Source: Lumnitzera littorea
Lineage: Eukaryota > Streptophyta > Magnoliopsida > Myrtales > Combretaceae
Assembly: GCA_024138015.1 (NCBI GenBank)
Contig: JAMXBB010000004.1
Span: 7,895,094-7,959,093 of the forward strand
Length of the DNA stretch: 64,000 bases
Direction of reading: 5' to 3'
The position numbers and the translations under genes were made by a program. The stretch's first letter is position 1. Each line of letters begins with the position of its first letter. The notes under the pieces were generated by a model, which did not search any database, was not told where the DNA came from, and saw only the letters and a program-made list of their open reading frames with translations. Positions 21,193 through 34,919 of the stretch are shown here, piece by piece.

Positions 21193-21310
21193 TTGTAAAT
21201 AACTACATTTCTATTACTTAGTTTGATTATTATGTATTCTCGATGTCTATTACTTACTATGTAAAAGATTTTTGTAAATGATGTTTCATATTATAATGTT
21301 ATTCACTTAC

Positions 21311-21900
21311 TATCATGATTCTAAGGAGGGCTTAATAAAACTGCTTAAAATTTTTATATTACGTGTGTACCCATGATACGAAAACCACCTTATAAGTAAG
21401 AAATTGCGAGACTCTAAACGATTAGTTATTAAGATTTTCAATTTTAATTAAATAACTTACTATAAAATATAGGTGACTATGATTATAGATATCCGATAGG
21501 CTACGGTTCATCAAAACCGTAGAAAATTGGTATCTCCTACTAAATGCTAAAATAAGGTAAAAAAACTTACTAATTTACAAGAAATACTAAAAAATCATAT
21601 CATATGAATATACTCTACATAAATGGTTTCTGTACCACTATACACTTTTCAATCAACTCTGATATTGCCAAACCTATTTTCAATGTGTACTCTACTCTTA
21701 AGCTTATCACAATCCGTGCTTACAAGAAACTTACAAAAGAAACTATAGGGGAATGAGCAAACCACAGTTTAATGAGTTCATTCCTCACTACTACCTTTCA
21801 AGCAAATTATTAATCACTATTAGTACACGTGCAAGCTATTTATATACGAAATGAATGCAAGTGTAATGAATGTAAGCATACAGGGATCATTTGTTACATT
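21311..21900 (+). repeat. LTR-like end fragment, + orientation
   Basis: This sequence matches 34920-35460 in the same orientation and the reverse complement of about 26800-27379. The shared words include GACTCTAAACGATTAGTTA and TTTCAATCAACTCT. Its left end (TATCATGATTCTAAGG) corresponds to TGTCATAACCCTAAGG and TGTTATGATCATAAAGG in the other copies. I infer a family of LTR or large-TIR sequences. Similarity fades after about 21900. Confidence 0.5.
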
Positions 21901-24200
21901 AGTTTTATCCTCCGAGATAGCCTCTGAACTTCTTCAAGTTAAATCCCTTATTACGACATCCTCTAAGCTACCTTCTGACTTTATTATCTATTGAATTTTT
22001 ATAAAATCATCCTTTGACCAAGCTTCTGAATCCCCTGTTTTTACATTTTACTCATAAGTTTTGCTTCTAACCTACTCTCTAAGTATCATTCTAATGGAAA
22101 ATTCATTCATAGAATTCTTTGAATCATCCTCTACCTTTAATCAATGTATTACAATTAACTAATTTACTAACTTCCTTCCAAGTTACAATTGTAGAATTAA
22201 GTTAAAATAGCAAATTATACTCCAAACAAACCCTCATTAGTTTCATTACTTCTTAACTCCCCATACAAAACATCATAATTCATCAATTTATCTCAATTCG
22301 ACCAAGATATTCAAGTTACCAACTTTGCCTTTTAAAACCAATACATAATTTTCCATAACTTCACACTTTACTAATCAATCCAACGATTCCAAAACAATAA
22401 TTATACTTCAATAATGAAAAGGGTTTAATGGAAATGAAAAACGTATTGTCTAAATAATTAAAGGTCTTAAAAATGAATAACTTATTATTATGGTCTATAA
22501 ATGACAAGTCTATTCTAATATACTTAAAATAAAGACAATCAACATTGATGATTAATAATATTTTATTAATGGCATATCTTTAATTATGGAAATTAAGATA
22601 TATCATTGATGACAAATTGTCGTATAATTTTGCTAATATGAATACAATTTAAAATGTATTAAGAAATTGTTTAAGCAATTCAAGTTAATGAATGGCATAA
22701 TATCTTATTTATTGCTATTAATCTTCCTTCCCGACTTCACTTAATCTCGTACTTTCTCTCTTTGGCTTAAGTAGCCAATTTCTCTCTCTAAGGTTGGCTT
22801 AAGTTTGAAGTTTTTCGAGTTAAATCACTACCCCAACAAAGTTTCTCACCACTCTAGCCTCAAAATGTTGCCCTTAACTTCCTTTGATGTGTCCCTAATG
22901 ACCTAAGCCCACTATCTAGGGTTTCAAGCCCATGACTACCAACCAACCCATCCGTAGCAACTGCTTATTGAATTAAGCCATCACCATAGCTAGGTTCGCA
23001 AGACTTGAAACTCCTGAGCTAATACTTGCTTAGCTCTTGTACACCATCAAACAAGCCACGCGTAATACCTTCTTTTGTCCACCACCACTAGCCATCATTC
23101 CAAACTGCTCAAACGACCATTAGAGTTTTCACCAATGAGTTTCTTATGAAAGTACCTTTTCCCCTTTAAAATTCCCTCTGAAACTACTTGAATTGTCTCC
23201 TTACGATCGCCTTCTTTCTCTTCAATTGGTCATCCAAGAATCAACTCGAATTCGACTTGAACCTATTCATACCCCCGCTCTCAACCCATGTGTTACCTCT
23301 AACTTGGTCCGCTTCTTTCTCACTCTTTTGATTATTGATTTCATTTGTTTATTTACTCATATATCTTATAAAAAAGGAATTATTTCATAAATAAGGCAAT
23401 TTTAGGGTCAAAAAAGAATTAAAGAAAAAAAATGCTTTAGTAAACTTCTCTCTTTCCAATAAATAAATTTTTTTGTGAAAAATTTTTCACTTTCTCACTT
23501 AGAAAAAGGTCTTTTCAAAAATAAAATAATAAAATGAACTCTAGAATTCTTAGATTTAAAAAAAAAAAATTAAATCACTACTTAAAATTAAGGCCTTTTA
23601 CCTAGATTTTTTTTTAATAAAATTAACTAGATATAAACTTAAACTAGATTTTTTTCCAAATAGCGGGTATATAGGCATTTTTAAGCAACTATAGGGCAAC
23701 TTAAAATATAGACTTTTTATTTTTATTTTTCCCCTTTATTGTAAATAAATAAATTTATTTATTTTTTTCTTTTATTTATGCATGGAAATTATTTCATCTT
23801 TAAAATAATTAGTTAACTTGAAAGATAAAGTCAAATTCGGAAGGTTAAGGTGAGACTTACATAAGGTTTAATAGGGTAACATCTGAACTCGCGATATTTG
23901 ATTTTTTGAAAATTTTTCAAAAAAGTTTTCAAAATGTAAGCTAATAGCTAAGTCAAAACCAGTACACCTAATTAGTTCTAATTTAATAATATTTCTCGAT
24001 TTTACTTAGTAGCAACTCCAAAGTTTTTTAAGGATAAAGAAACTAGGTTTTCCTTAAACATTAATCAATTTAGTTTAAATCAAGTTAAGGAAAATGATGT
24101 AAACCTCGCAAATTTAGTCATTTGTATATAGGATTATGCTCGAATATTATAAATAAATTTAGGATTAGATAAGGCTAAGTAAGATAAAAAAAATTTATTA
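21901..24200. other. Probable repeat interior, no gene recognised
   Basis: Low-GC sequence with long homopolymer runs. The block near 22800-23340 is relatively GC-rich and pyrimidine-biased, as in LTR leader regions, but no coding family is recognisable. Confidence 0.35.
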
Positions 24201-27200
24201 AATTATAAATTTAAATATATTATAAGTAATAAAAACCCTAAAAACTTGATCAAAACCTAAATCAGGTACAAAAACCTTAAATCCGATATATGAGTAAATA
24301 CTCGAAATTGAACCCGAACTTGATCGAAACCCTAAAACTATAACTTTAAACTTATAAAATAAATAAATATCACATAATAGTAATATAATCGTGATCAATT
24401 ACAATTATCAACTAGAACGTATAATCGCATAAAACATTTAACGAAAATGTTGAAATAACTCGTAAAAATTATAATTGTCACGAGTATCAATTAAATTGAT
24501 GAATTTTTATAAATTCTCAAAATTAATTTATAATATTATTTTTATTATTTTTATGTTTGGAAAAAATTACATATAATTATTTTTATTTTTCTTTTTGTTC
24601 CCTTTTTCTTTCTTTTTCTTTTCTTTTTCCTTCTTATTTTTTTTCCCTTCTCTATGCGATTTCTTAGTTGATTTTACAGCTACCCATGTGCTCAATTAAC
24701 TCATCCAAGTATCAACAAATTAATGGAGAAAGAACAAATTAATAAAGCAAATGTCCTTTCCTAATTAATGCTTAATCTAAGTAGCTTTGTTTCTTGATTT
24801 TTTAAAGTTATTTACTTCATTCTCCTGCCTTGTTTCTTACACTAGAAGTCTAGAAGCAAACCAACTAAAGAGAAAAAAAAAAAATCAAAACAAGCAATCA
24901 CACACACATACAACAAAAACCTAAACCAAAAATGGGAAAAAAAACTAAGTAATTATAAGAAGAAGAAGAAAAACAAAAGGGATTCAACCACTATTTAGAT
25001 TTAAGCTGTTAAGGATTTAGGTATGTTATTTATTTATTTTGTACATATATGTATTCTATACTATGTATATACTACGTATTTTATTTATTTATTATTTACA
25101 TGTACATATGTGTATGCATGGATAGATATATACATATGTATTAGGTATTTTCTTTATTTGTGTATATACATATGTATATAGGCATGTATATATATATATA
25201 TATACTATTATATCAAACATACGAAATATGTATGTATGTATAAATAATAATAGATATGGTATGTAATTGGTATTTTCTTTATTTTAAATATTGATATATA
25301 TATATGTAGTTATGCATGAATATATATATATGGGTGTATATGTACATAGTATTTATTTTAGTATGTAATATGTATATACATGTATTATGTAATTTCGTAT
25401 ATATATNAAATTAGAAAATTTAATAAAATATAATAATAAGTATTTATATATATTTATATCGTAACATACAAAAAATAAGAAAATAATAGAAAATTATGAA
25501 AATTGCGTAAGTGTGACACATGGCACTTCCACGTATTGCCATGTCTTCACTTATACATAAATTAAGTAATTTTCGTAAATTAATAATCTGAATTAGAAAA
25601 ATAATAAAGTAGAAAAAATTGAATTAATAAATATTAAACCCTAAAAATAAGTAATTATAGTAAAATATACTCAAAATAAGAAAATTACAAAAACATACGA
25701 CACAAATAATTATTATATACTAAGAAAAGCTTATATTGATATTTTACAACTATTTAAGTCAAAATAATGAAGTTTATGATATTTTTATATCATAGTCAAA
25801 ACTACAGGCTATAACATCCAAAACGAATCTCATTATGAGAAAGTACGCTAAAAAACAATCAAAATAAACTATAAGCTCATAAAGATCTAAGCTAAATCGA
25901 AAAAATTATATACAATTCGATAAAAAGCTTGAATCGTGAATTTCACGTAAACTAATAACTAAATTAAGTAAATAGTATAAAATTACCATACTAGTTTAGT
26001 TATTTCAATCCCAAACTTATTATTTTTCATATTCTTTAAATGTTGGGTGATTCTAATATGGATACTAACTTACTAAGTAGATTATTACGACCATTGATAA
26101 ACTCAATGACCAAGTAAATACTCTCGATAACTTTATACTTATTTTATGCTTATAATTAGTACGCCTAAAATAAATATTAATAACTTGATTCATGAAGGTT
26201 TGGGTTATGCATGTGTCTAATATTAATTGATTACTATGCAAAATACTGTTAAATGTGATAGTTGAAGATTTGGTTAAATAATTGATTATTGCATAATTTG
26301 AACGATTTGTTGATAATGTTTGATCACCTTATAAATTAACTTAATCATATTCAACTCAACTAAAATTAAACGGATTATGCATAAAGCAGAAACAGTACAT
26401 ATAATATTCCAACTGTCACCTCACACTATTGCTAATGAAGGGCTTTGGAGGGATAAATTCTCACATGATTTAATTAGTATAATACAAGAGTATTGGTACA
26501 ATAAGACTCTACTCTTAGTTCGCTGGTTTACTTGGCATTGGAGATGCTAACCGTGGATGACTAAGGGTCGTATCTAAAGACCACCGCTGTAGAGTGTGAG
26601 CGTGGATTGCGGGAGCCACCTCACTACTAAACTTAGATATTTGTATATTATTGACTGTTGGAAATAGAGATCTATTTCATGAAATAGAGAATTTCTATAT
26701 ATATTTATATATGGTTAAAAACCCAAGTGCTGGAGCCCGATTATGATTGGTACCGATGTATCTCCAACCTTTACTTCAGAGGCTGTTATATCTGATGTTG
26801 TATGTAACACCAGTTAACTGCATATATATTGTTTGGCATATTACTTGTTTATGCATTCATATATTTGTTAATAAACTGTTTGATAATCTACTTACTAATA
26901 TAGTATGAAATACAACTCACTAAACTCTTGTAGCTTACTTCTCAATAGTTTTCTCTTGTAGGTTGTTAGATAATCGGGTATGGGCTAAGAGTCGAGTATT
27001 GAGTACCAATATGAAGGTGCTTAAAAGTTAGAATATGAGGATAGATTGTGTAAACGGTTTAAATTATTATGTATAATTATTAATATTATATTTAGATTTT
27101 ATGACTTTTGTAAGTTTAAGTTTTAGAACTTTATTACCTAATCTTATCGTTTGATAGAGGATACCGATTCTTTGCGGTTTTGATGGACTGTAGCTTATCG

Positions 27201-27379
27201 AATTTCCATAATCACTTTTATATTATAGCAAGTTAATTAAATTAAGAATCGAAAACTTTAGTGACTAATTGTCTAGAGTCTTGTAATCTCTAGCTTGCAA
27301 GACGATTTTTGTATTATGGGTGCGCACGTAATATAAAAATTTTAAATTATTCTACTAGGCTCCCTTTATGATCATAACA
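24200..27379 (-). mobile_element. LTR-like repeat copy, - orientation
   Basis: Read on the minus strand from 27379 (TGTTATGATC...), this segment parallels 34920-38060 read on the plus strand. It shows the same end block, the same AAGTCAAAATAATRAA motif (near 25758), the same poly-AGAAG leader (24960-24980) and the same A/T-rich stretch rich in TATATACATAT. The inner boundary is uncertain. No pol remains inside. A single unresolved base (n) lies at 25407 within a TA-rich run. Confidence 0.45.
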
Positions 27380-27499
27380 AACGAGAACTGAAAAATCAGG
27401 TTCAATACATACTTCGTGCTAAGAAATTATTTGGGAATTTGAAAACGTGTACAATTTGCCAGTATGAAGTTGTTTTCTTTTTTTTTTTTTGGGGGGTGG

Positions 27500-30452
27500 T
27501 GTAAGCCCCAAAGTTCAGCCAAGTAACCGTAGGATTGAACTTAGAACCCAAGGTTTAGAGCGATCGGTTAAAAGATCCGATCAAACCCAAATTATAAACT
27601 ATTGAGAAGAATATTAGTAAAAATGACCCCGTAAACTTAAATTTAAAAAAATAAGTAATGAAATAAGAGACTATAAAATTTTCAAATTTTAAGCATAATA
27701 ATTGCTAATTACCGAAAAAGCGAAAAGTGTAATATAATAACTAATAAATTACTGGAGATAGATTATATGTATAATAAAAATTTTAGAATGACCAAAATAA
27801 TAATTAGGAATGTTCACGTATACCCTACATGTATTTACGTGTAGATAAAAATACACGAAATTACCTAAATTTACCAAAAACTAAGCAAATAATTAAAGAA
27901 AATTATAAGATAATTGATGAAAAATCAGAAAAAAATTAGAAGGGTATGGAATGATGTAAACTTGGTCGTGGCATGTCAGGATAAGAAAAAGAAAAATTAA
28001 CTAATAAGAATTAAGCAACACAAAAGCCAAAATTTAAGGGATAAAGTAATTGTCTTATCTAATTTAATGCACAATAATTACACTAAAGCCCTATAAATAG
28101 CAGGAAAAATCCAGGAACTCATTTGCACAGTTGGGAATCAGAGAAAATTAGTGAGAGTCGAAAATTGAGAGAAAAAATTCGGTTTGGAAAAAAATTAGAA
28201 AAATCTGTGCAATTAGGGCTTCTAAAAGGAACCCCCACCAGACGAGTAGCTGGAAGTGGACGGCCACCACCACCACACGGTGGTGGCAGCGCCCAGGCTG
28301 GCCGACAAGGTCACGGCGGCCCGCGGTGGCCGGAGCCACCCAAATCGGTGAGTCCGATTTCTAGCCCGATTTTATGTAATTTTTTAAAAATAGTAAATAT
28401 GATTAGAAAATTATGAATTTTGTTATTCTGAGATATTTTTGTATGTAGTTTGTAGGAAAAATATTATTTTCATGAAAACATGATCCGTAATATATGGTCC
28501 TTAAGAAATCATACAAAACCGAGCACATTTCGGTTTAGAAATAAATGACCTTAGGAGTGTAGTTTCAAGCCCAAAATTTTTGTATAGATTACTTAGATGA
28601 TATAGAACAATGCTAAGAAGCCCGTTTTCAAAAATTAATTTTTGAAATTTTTAGATAATTTTTAGGTCCTAAAATGAGGCATAAAATGAGTAATTTGGAG
28701 TTAATTAGGTAATTAGGATATTAATTACTGATTTAGATAGTAATTAGATGTTTAGGGATGTTAATCTCTGATGTGGAAACATAATCCTAGTCTATGGAGT
28801 GTTAAGTGTAAGTAATGAAGGTGTTATGTGGTAAATGTAGAAAATTAGGAATATATAAAATTGAAAATTAATAAATATGGAAAAATTAGGTTTAATTAGA
28901 TAATAAATTAATAAAAATCAGAACATAACAAATCTGAAACAAAATTCAATTTTAGGTAATTATATGAAAAATGTAAACATTTCTCACAACATGAGTAAAT
29001 TCGGTATACTAATACGGATTTAAGTATACCGGATGGAATAAAATGCCAACTAGGGATAGTGATCGTATTTAGGGTATTTGGAAATAATGTGGTTAGTTTC
29101 ACATTATGAGTTGAAACAAATTTCTAGGGTCTGGGTATAAAACAGTACCTAGAAATCGAACTAGAATCTAATTTAGAAATTGATGCGGAAACTGAAACCG
29201 AACCCGAACCTAAACCCAAACCTAGAATAATTATAAAAGACTTAAGACCTAGATAATTAGGTATATTAAACCCTAAACAACACATAACAATAAGCGTTAT
29301 AGGATAAAACAAACTTATAATAGTTACATGAAAAACTAAAACCACGTTTGTGTTATAGGGATGATCGGCGATGGCCTGAGCAAATCGGACCTCGAGTGAG
29401 CGAGCGAGGAATCGAGGTAAGTTGGGATTAATACGATGCTGTATTTTGGAGGCTTAAGATTATGCTTGGTTGTGCTTGTTAGATAGTTAAATGTGTGCAT
29501 GTGCTTGATTATGGGTGATGTTATGATTCTGTTTGTTGCTTTGGCACATATTGTATGAATTGTATGTAATGATTGATCACCCTAAATTGGACTTAATCAA
29601 ATATACGACCAGTAATCATAATCGAACATGCATGGCAACCCGTTAGGGGAACTTAGGACTCTCCGGCCAAATACCGACCCCTTCGGAAGGGATAGCGCAG
29701 GATTGCAAAATGGTCCCTTCTTCATCCTCAGTCGAACTAAGTGACAGGAGAGGAGGTCGCGGCGAGGGTGAAGGCAGTGGTTCGAAGGTAGTCGCGGGAG
29801 GAGCAAGGTCTCCATTACACAAGCCTGGGTTTGGTCGTGAGCTGTTGCATTAACGGCAACTCCTCAACCCGGATTACAGCGGGCGCAATTTCTCTAATCT
29901 CACGACGGGCCGGACAACGTCGTGCGATGGCATTTGCTTGCACATGCATTGCATCTAATAAGTGATTGGAAACCTTGATGTGTTTCTGGTATAGTTTTAA
30001 GTCCTCCGTCCTAACTTACTGAGTTGTGGTTGCTCACATCCCTATAGACATCGTGCAGGTGCTGGCTAAAAAGCAGCAACAACTACTATGAAGCTAGCAA
30101 CTACTGGATCCTAGGGAGTGAGGAAAAACATGTGAAGAATAAACACATATTTTAAGGTTTAAGTTTTTATTTTAGAATTACTTTTCATTTTGAATAATGT
30201 AACAACTAGGAAATATATTACGGAGAAATATTGTAAACCTTAATTACAATAGCTGAATTATAGCATATATATATTTCCTCACTTTCTTAGATTAATGATT
30301 TATTTAAATTACAAACTGTTTACTTCAAAGCAGGTTAGTCGTCGACGCCTTGTGTAGATCAGGTCTAAGATAGCGGTTGTACGGCCAACTTCTATCTTAG
30401 GATGGTTTACACGGCGGGGGCTGTTACGACTCTGCCGCTTCGAGGCGTGACA
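27500..30452 (+). mobile_element. Retrotransposon LTR with TATA box (probable solo LTR)
   Basis: The segment opens TGTAAGCCCC and closes GGCGTGACA, i.e. TG...CA with a short imperfect inverted repeat. A textbook promoter CCCTATAAATAGCAGG (TATA at about 28092) precedes a GC-rich leader and a splice-donor-like GGTGAGTCC near 28347. The 3' part from about 28860 to 30452 recurs in inverted orientation at 62478-64000. No primer-binding site follows at 30453, so I infer a solo or orphan LTR. Short open frames near 29.6-29.8 kb reflect conserved LTR sequence rather than genes. Confidence 0.6.
28088..28101 (+). promoter_or_regulatory. TATA box of the 27.5-30.5 kb LTR
   Basis: CCCTATAAATAGCA is a canonical plant TATA context. 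Transcription would start about 30 bp downstream, near 28120. Confidence 0.55.
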
Positions 30453-30482
30453 AGGGGCGCGGGGCGCACGGGTATGTAATGT

Positions 30483-30840
30483 TTGGTTATGGAATTCAAG
30501 TTGATCAAGAGAAGATCTAAGCTATCTTAAAGTGGCCAACCTCAAAGAATGTTACCAAGGTCTGAAGTTTCTATGGATTTGCTTCTTTCTATAAGTAGTT
30601 CATTAAGAATTTCAATACCTTTGTGGCTATCTTAACCGAGCTAATAAAGAGGAGCGAAGGATTCTAATGGAATGAATGAGCTAAGAAGAGCTTTCAGGCG
30701 ATTAAAGAGAAGCTGACTACTACTCTTCACTTATCACTTAGCCCTACCTAACTTTAAGAAGCCTTTCGAGCTAAAATATGATGTTTTAAGCATCGGCATT
30801 GTCATTAAGGATAGACATAAGACTATACAAAAGAGTCTGT
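30483..30840 (+). pseudogene. Ty3/gypsy pol fragment: C-terminal reverse transcriptase to RNase H start
   Basis: The frame reads 'GIQVDQEKI', 'LKWPTSKNVTKV', 'SFYGFASFY' and 'SFQAIKEKLTTTLH', matching the RT connection region of plant Ty3/gypsy elements. Stops interrupt it several times (for example after 'QEKI' and 'NVTKV'). The catalytic RT core is absent upstream, where the LTR-like 27.5-30.45 kb sequence sits instead. A dead remnant. Confidence 0.7.
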
Positions 30841-31118
30841 TTTTCTTGTAATTGTAATACTTGTTATGGATTTTTTTTATTTATTGAAATTGCAATGACG
30901 TAAAAATATAATGCTATGAAAAATAAATATAAAATTCCTAGCAATACAAAAAACAACTTTTTAACAAGGTATTTGAAAACACACTAAAATACTACATACA
31001 TAAAGTTATTATAGGATGCCACAAGAGACTACTTGTTATATTTACGGTACATTTCATAATTACTTGTATTTACAAGATTTTTTTTTTTTTTGGAATATGT
31101 GAAAGAAAGCTAAATGAT

Positions 31119-31765
31119 ACTATAAAATGGTTTATAAAAAGCAAAAATGAATCATCAAATTTTATATATGTATGTAGATATCTTCACAAGATATTTTTAG
31201 AAACTATTATATATATAAGACATTTCATGATTCATAATTTACAAAATTATATTATTTATAAGAAGCAAGATTTCTAAATTTTTTAGAATACTGACTAATG
31301 AAGTATCATATAAAATTTTTAAATGATTTGTCCCCTTTAACCCTTAGATTAATCCATGGTATTTAATCATATCTAGTAAATTGTTAGTGTTGATCATGAA
31401 ATTTCTTCTTGAATATGCTAATAAATTATTATTTGAATGAAGAATAAAAGCTTACTATAAAATGGTTCGTAAAAGTGAAAAAAAAAATCATGAATATATA
31501 TAATTTAAGAAACTATTTTATATGTATGAAACATTTCATGATTAATAATCTAGAAAATTATATTGTTTTGAAAAGCAAGATTGCTAAATTTTTCAAAATA
31601 CTTACTAATGAAATATCATATAAAATTTTTAAACCATTTGGTCCTTCAGTCCATATATTAGTCCATGGTATTCAATGATATTTAGTAAATTATTAATGCT
31701 AATAATGAAATTTCCTTTCCAATATGTTAATAAAATATTAATTAATTGAAGAATAAAACCTTCAA
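31119..31765. repeat. 335-bp tandem duplication
   Basis: Two diverged copies start at 31119 and 31454, both with ACTATAAAATGGTT. They share ACATTTCATGATTMATAAT, TATCATATAAAATTTTTAAA and TTAGTCCATGGTATT-type blocks. The duplication sits in sequence that separates two pieces of one gypsy pol. Confidence 0.75.
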
Positions 31766-31884
31766 CACATGCTTCTAAAAATAAAATATGAAATAATTGA
31801 ATCTTCTTTTTTCAGTCTCTTGGCCCATTATTATGATATTGACTTAAAAAACGTCCTAGCTGATGGTCATATCGGGGTTGGCAA

Positions 31885-31999
31885 GGAAACCGAAACCAAT
31901 ATAAAAAGTAAAGGAGGGAAAAAACCTTGAGCCCGTACCGTGCCATTTGAGTTTAAAGTGGGACTCCTTTACCACTATACCACCTGCTCTCACGTGTAG
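31885..31999 (-). repeat. tRNA-derived SINE-like sequence
   Basis: On the minus strand the sequence AGAGCAGGTGGTATAGTGG contains a perfect A-box (TGGTATAGTGG). A weak B-box-like GGTACGGGCTCAAGG follows about 50 bp later. No acceptor-stem pairing or target duplication was found, so a true tRNA gene is unlikely. Confidence 0.3.
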
Positions 32000-32179
32000 G
32001 TTTTTCCTCTAATTTATACAAATATCAGTTTTTTTATACATATGTCTATATATATATATATAATTCTCGGGGGGTTTGGGCCCTATTTGGCCCCTTCTAG
32101 GTTCATCCTTGATTGGCACAATATTGATATAAGAATGCTAACCTATTACTTATCACAGTAATCAATAGTGTGCCCTAAG

Positions 32180-32450
32180 CTATTTTGTGTATGAGAAGAA
32201 ACTTTACTCTCTTTTCAAGCCCTGTATGTGTGGCAACACTGCTTTTTACCTCAAGTGTTTGTCATCCTTATGAATCATGAGTCCTTGAAATATCTCGATA
32301 ATCGAAACAAACTTTCAAAGAAGTCGGCAAAATAACTAGAGTTTATGGAGGGTTTTTCTTATGCCATTAAGCACATGAAAGGTAGTGCTTATTGGGACTA
32401 ACATTCACGTTATCGTGTCCTTATCTAAATGAGTCATGTCTCAAAATCCT
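32180..32450 (+). pseudogene. Ty3/gypsy pol fragment: RNase H
   Basis: Frames read 'SYFVYEKKLYSLF' then 'WQHCFLPQVFVILMNHESLK' and 'YLDNRNKLSKKSAK', the RNase H end and its tether in plant gypsy elements. The segment is broken by a frame change and stops. It continues the fragment at 30483-30840 after about 1.3 kb of inserted sequence. Confidence 0.7.
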
Positions 32451-33550
32451 CAACCTATGGTGTGATTTGTTTATTAATTATGTATGAATACCTAAATTCG
32501 TAACTTCGCTCGTTTAATAAGCATGTCTCGTGTTAAGATTAAACCCATTTATTAATTAAAAAGTTATAAAAAAGATCTATAAAATACTTGTACATGAAAA
32601 AGGTAAATGGACAGTAATAATATTTAAATTCTACAAATACAAATTTTATGAGATCTTAGTATTTAATATAAAATTACAACCTTAATGAAAGTTCTAGCAA
32701 AATAAAGTCTAATCAAATGAAAGAACGATCAAATTCTTATATGTAAAAAAAAATTATTATCTTCATAATCAATTTTCTCCATATTAAAGATTACTTCGAC
32801 AGATAATTATGATATAATACTCTTTTACAATTCGTAATCTATTTTTCTCATAAGAAAAGATAAAAATCCAATCATAAAGCATTATGAAGGATAAAAATAT
32901 TATAAGGAGCACTATTTTATTATAAGAAATTCCAAAAAATAATTTTTAAATAAAGTTCAGCTATTGTTGCACGATGAAAATAGAAAGAAGAATACTATAA
33001 AGACAAAGAACAATGCACACCACTTGAGCGGTGAAAATAGAAAAAGAAAAAAAAAATAGTACCTTACTATACGGAGAAGAAGACTCAAGACTTCACACTT
33101 ACTTTGATAACTAAGAAGAGATCCAAACTTAAGAGCTTGTGAATATCATATCACAACATGCTTGGTTTGCGATTGAAAGTTAGAAGGAGAGAGAAAGAAA
33201 AAGAAGCCAAAGATAGAAGGAACTTTAGTCATTAAAAAATATTTGTATTTAATTAATTTAATTATGTCAATTGTCATGTGAAGTATGAACTGGACACGAC
33301 CATATACATTTTTGCTTTGTTCTCCTTTGGAAATGAAAGGAATAAAAGAAAATATGAATTTATTAATAGTAAATGGATTTGTAAGTCGTGTTCTCAAGAC
33401 ATGTATATAGACTTGTTTAATCAACGAGATTATAAACAGATCTAGAACCCTGACCTGAACCTAGATACAAATTTAAAAGTTTTTAAGCTATTTTTGAAAG
33501 ATACTATGGAGAAGACTTGACATTAAGCTTATTTTCAGCTCCAATAGCCA
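32451..33550. other. Non-coding insertion within the gypsy remnant
   Basis: AT-rich sequence between the RNase H and integrase remnants. No zinc-binding or catalytic integrase motif is visible here; either that part was deleted or another element replaced it. Confidence 0.4.
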
Positions 33551-33559
33551 TCCTTAAAT

Positions 33560-34240
33560 TGATAGATAAACTGAGGTGGTGAATACGACTTTAGGTACAT
33601 TACTCCGAGCTATTGTGAGCTAAAATTTAGGGGCTTAAGCCTTATGTTTGACAATAGTGAAGTTCACCTATAATCGAACTGTCTACAGTACAACAAGGAA
33701 AACCCCCTTTAAGGTTGTGTATAACCTTAATCTGACCGTTCCACTTGATTCTATTGGCACCTTAAGAACTCCCAAAGAGAGTCCATTAGGAGTTGATCAA
33801 GCCTAAGAAATATACATGTTACATCAATAAGTGGCAAAGTAGATCACCAAGTTCAATGAATGGCAGCATTAGATTAGTAGTCATGGACAATAAGCTATCT
33901 CTTTTAATTTAGATTACCTTATTTAGATCCATCTCAACCAAGAAAGATTTTTACATCTAAGGAGGAACAAGTTATCACTCGAGCTGATGGACCATTTATG
34001 GTATTGAAGAAGATCAACCGTAACGCTTACTAGATTGAACTGCTAGAGGGCTATGATGTTTCTTCAATTTTCAACATATCTAACTTGATTCTCACCTATC
34101 CAGCTGAAGGACAACAAGAAGGAGGGCCAATAGAAAAGAACCTTGCAAATTTGAAGACAAATCATTCCAACCCCAGGGAAGATGATAGAAACAATTTCGT
34201 AGTCCAATCACCAAAAGCCAAGCTAGAGGTCTCCAAGGAT
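33560..34240 (+). pseudogene. Ty3/gypsy pol fragment: end of integrase core and C-terminal domain
   Basis: Visible pieces, in shifting frames, are 'NTTLGTLLRAIVS', 'FTYNRTVYSTTRKTPFKVVY', 'ADGPFMVLKKINRNAY', 'IELLEGYDVSSIFNISNLI' and 'AEGQQEGG'. These match the end of the integrase core and the GPF/Y module of plant gypsy integrases. Frameshifts and stops make it non-functional. No chromodomain is seen, which separates it from the element at 50.8-56.8 kb. Confidence 0.7.
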
Positions 34241-34919
34241 TAACCTAACGTATCTTAGCTCGAGAGCATTTGAAGGACAAAGATTCTATCAACATCTACA
34301 GCTTCCTACACTTTGCCCAACCTAAATGTCGAAAAGTGGTCATGGCCAAATGTTTCCCATCTTGCTTCAAGAGAAGCCGGTAGTACCAAGGCCACTAGAC
34401 AACTCAACTTTATTTAATGAAGTCTTGACACTGAGCATCGAGCTAAACAACCTACCTACCCTACCTGATCTAGATCAGGTTGTTTGATCCATCCAAGACT
34501 CTTCTTTATCCTTACCGATCTATCCTTCTTAGATTCCAAGTTATCTTAATAGCAAAGCTCTTCATTTTCCAAGAGCAACCAAGCATCTTTTCCTTTCTCT
34601 TTTTGTTAGTGCATCTAAGTAAAGGCTGATACATGCCCGTCCGACTTGTGACCTTATGAGCATTATCCGACAAATTCTATTTTATTATGTCATTTTTGCC
34701 CTTTTAGCACGTACTAGGAATCTTATTTGTATGTTACTTATATTTTTCCCCTTTGTATTTTCCCCCATTTCTGTAATCTTAGAGGCCGAATATATAAGCC
34801 TCATTTCTTGTAACAACAAACAACACTTCTTGCTTTTGAATGCAGAATTCCTTTGAGAGTAAAATCTCTTCCCTTTTTAGCTCTTATCTATTCCTTTTAA
34901 TAAGGAATTGTAGTGAAAG
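34241..34919. other. Post-pol sequence, possible degraded 3' LTR
   Basis: Contains CCGAATATATAAGCCTCATT (about 34786-34805), a TATA-type LTR promoter context, after a polypyrimidine-rich stretch. It follows the integrase remnant directly, so it may be that element's decayed 3' LTR. Boundaries are not recognisable. Confidence 0.35.

Noticed and set aside
28123..28416. Pro/Gly-rich 97-codon frame
   Set aside because: It starts in the leader just after an LTR TATA box and runs through a GC-rich low-complexity stretch and a splice donor; typical LTR leader, not a gene.
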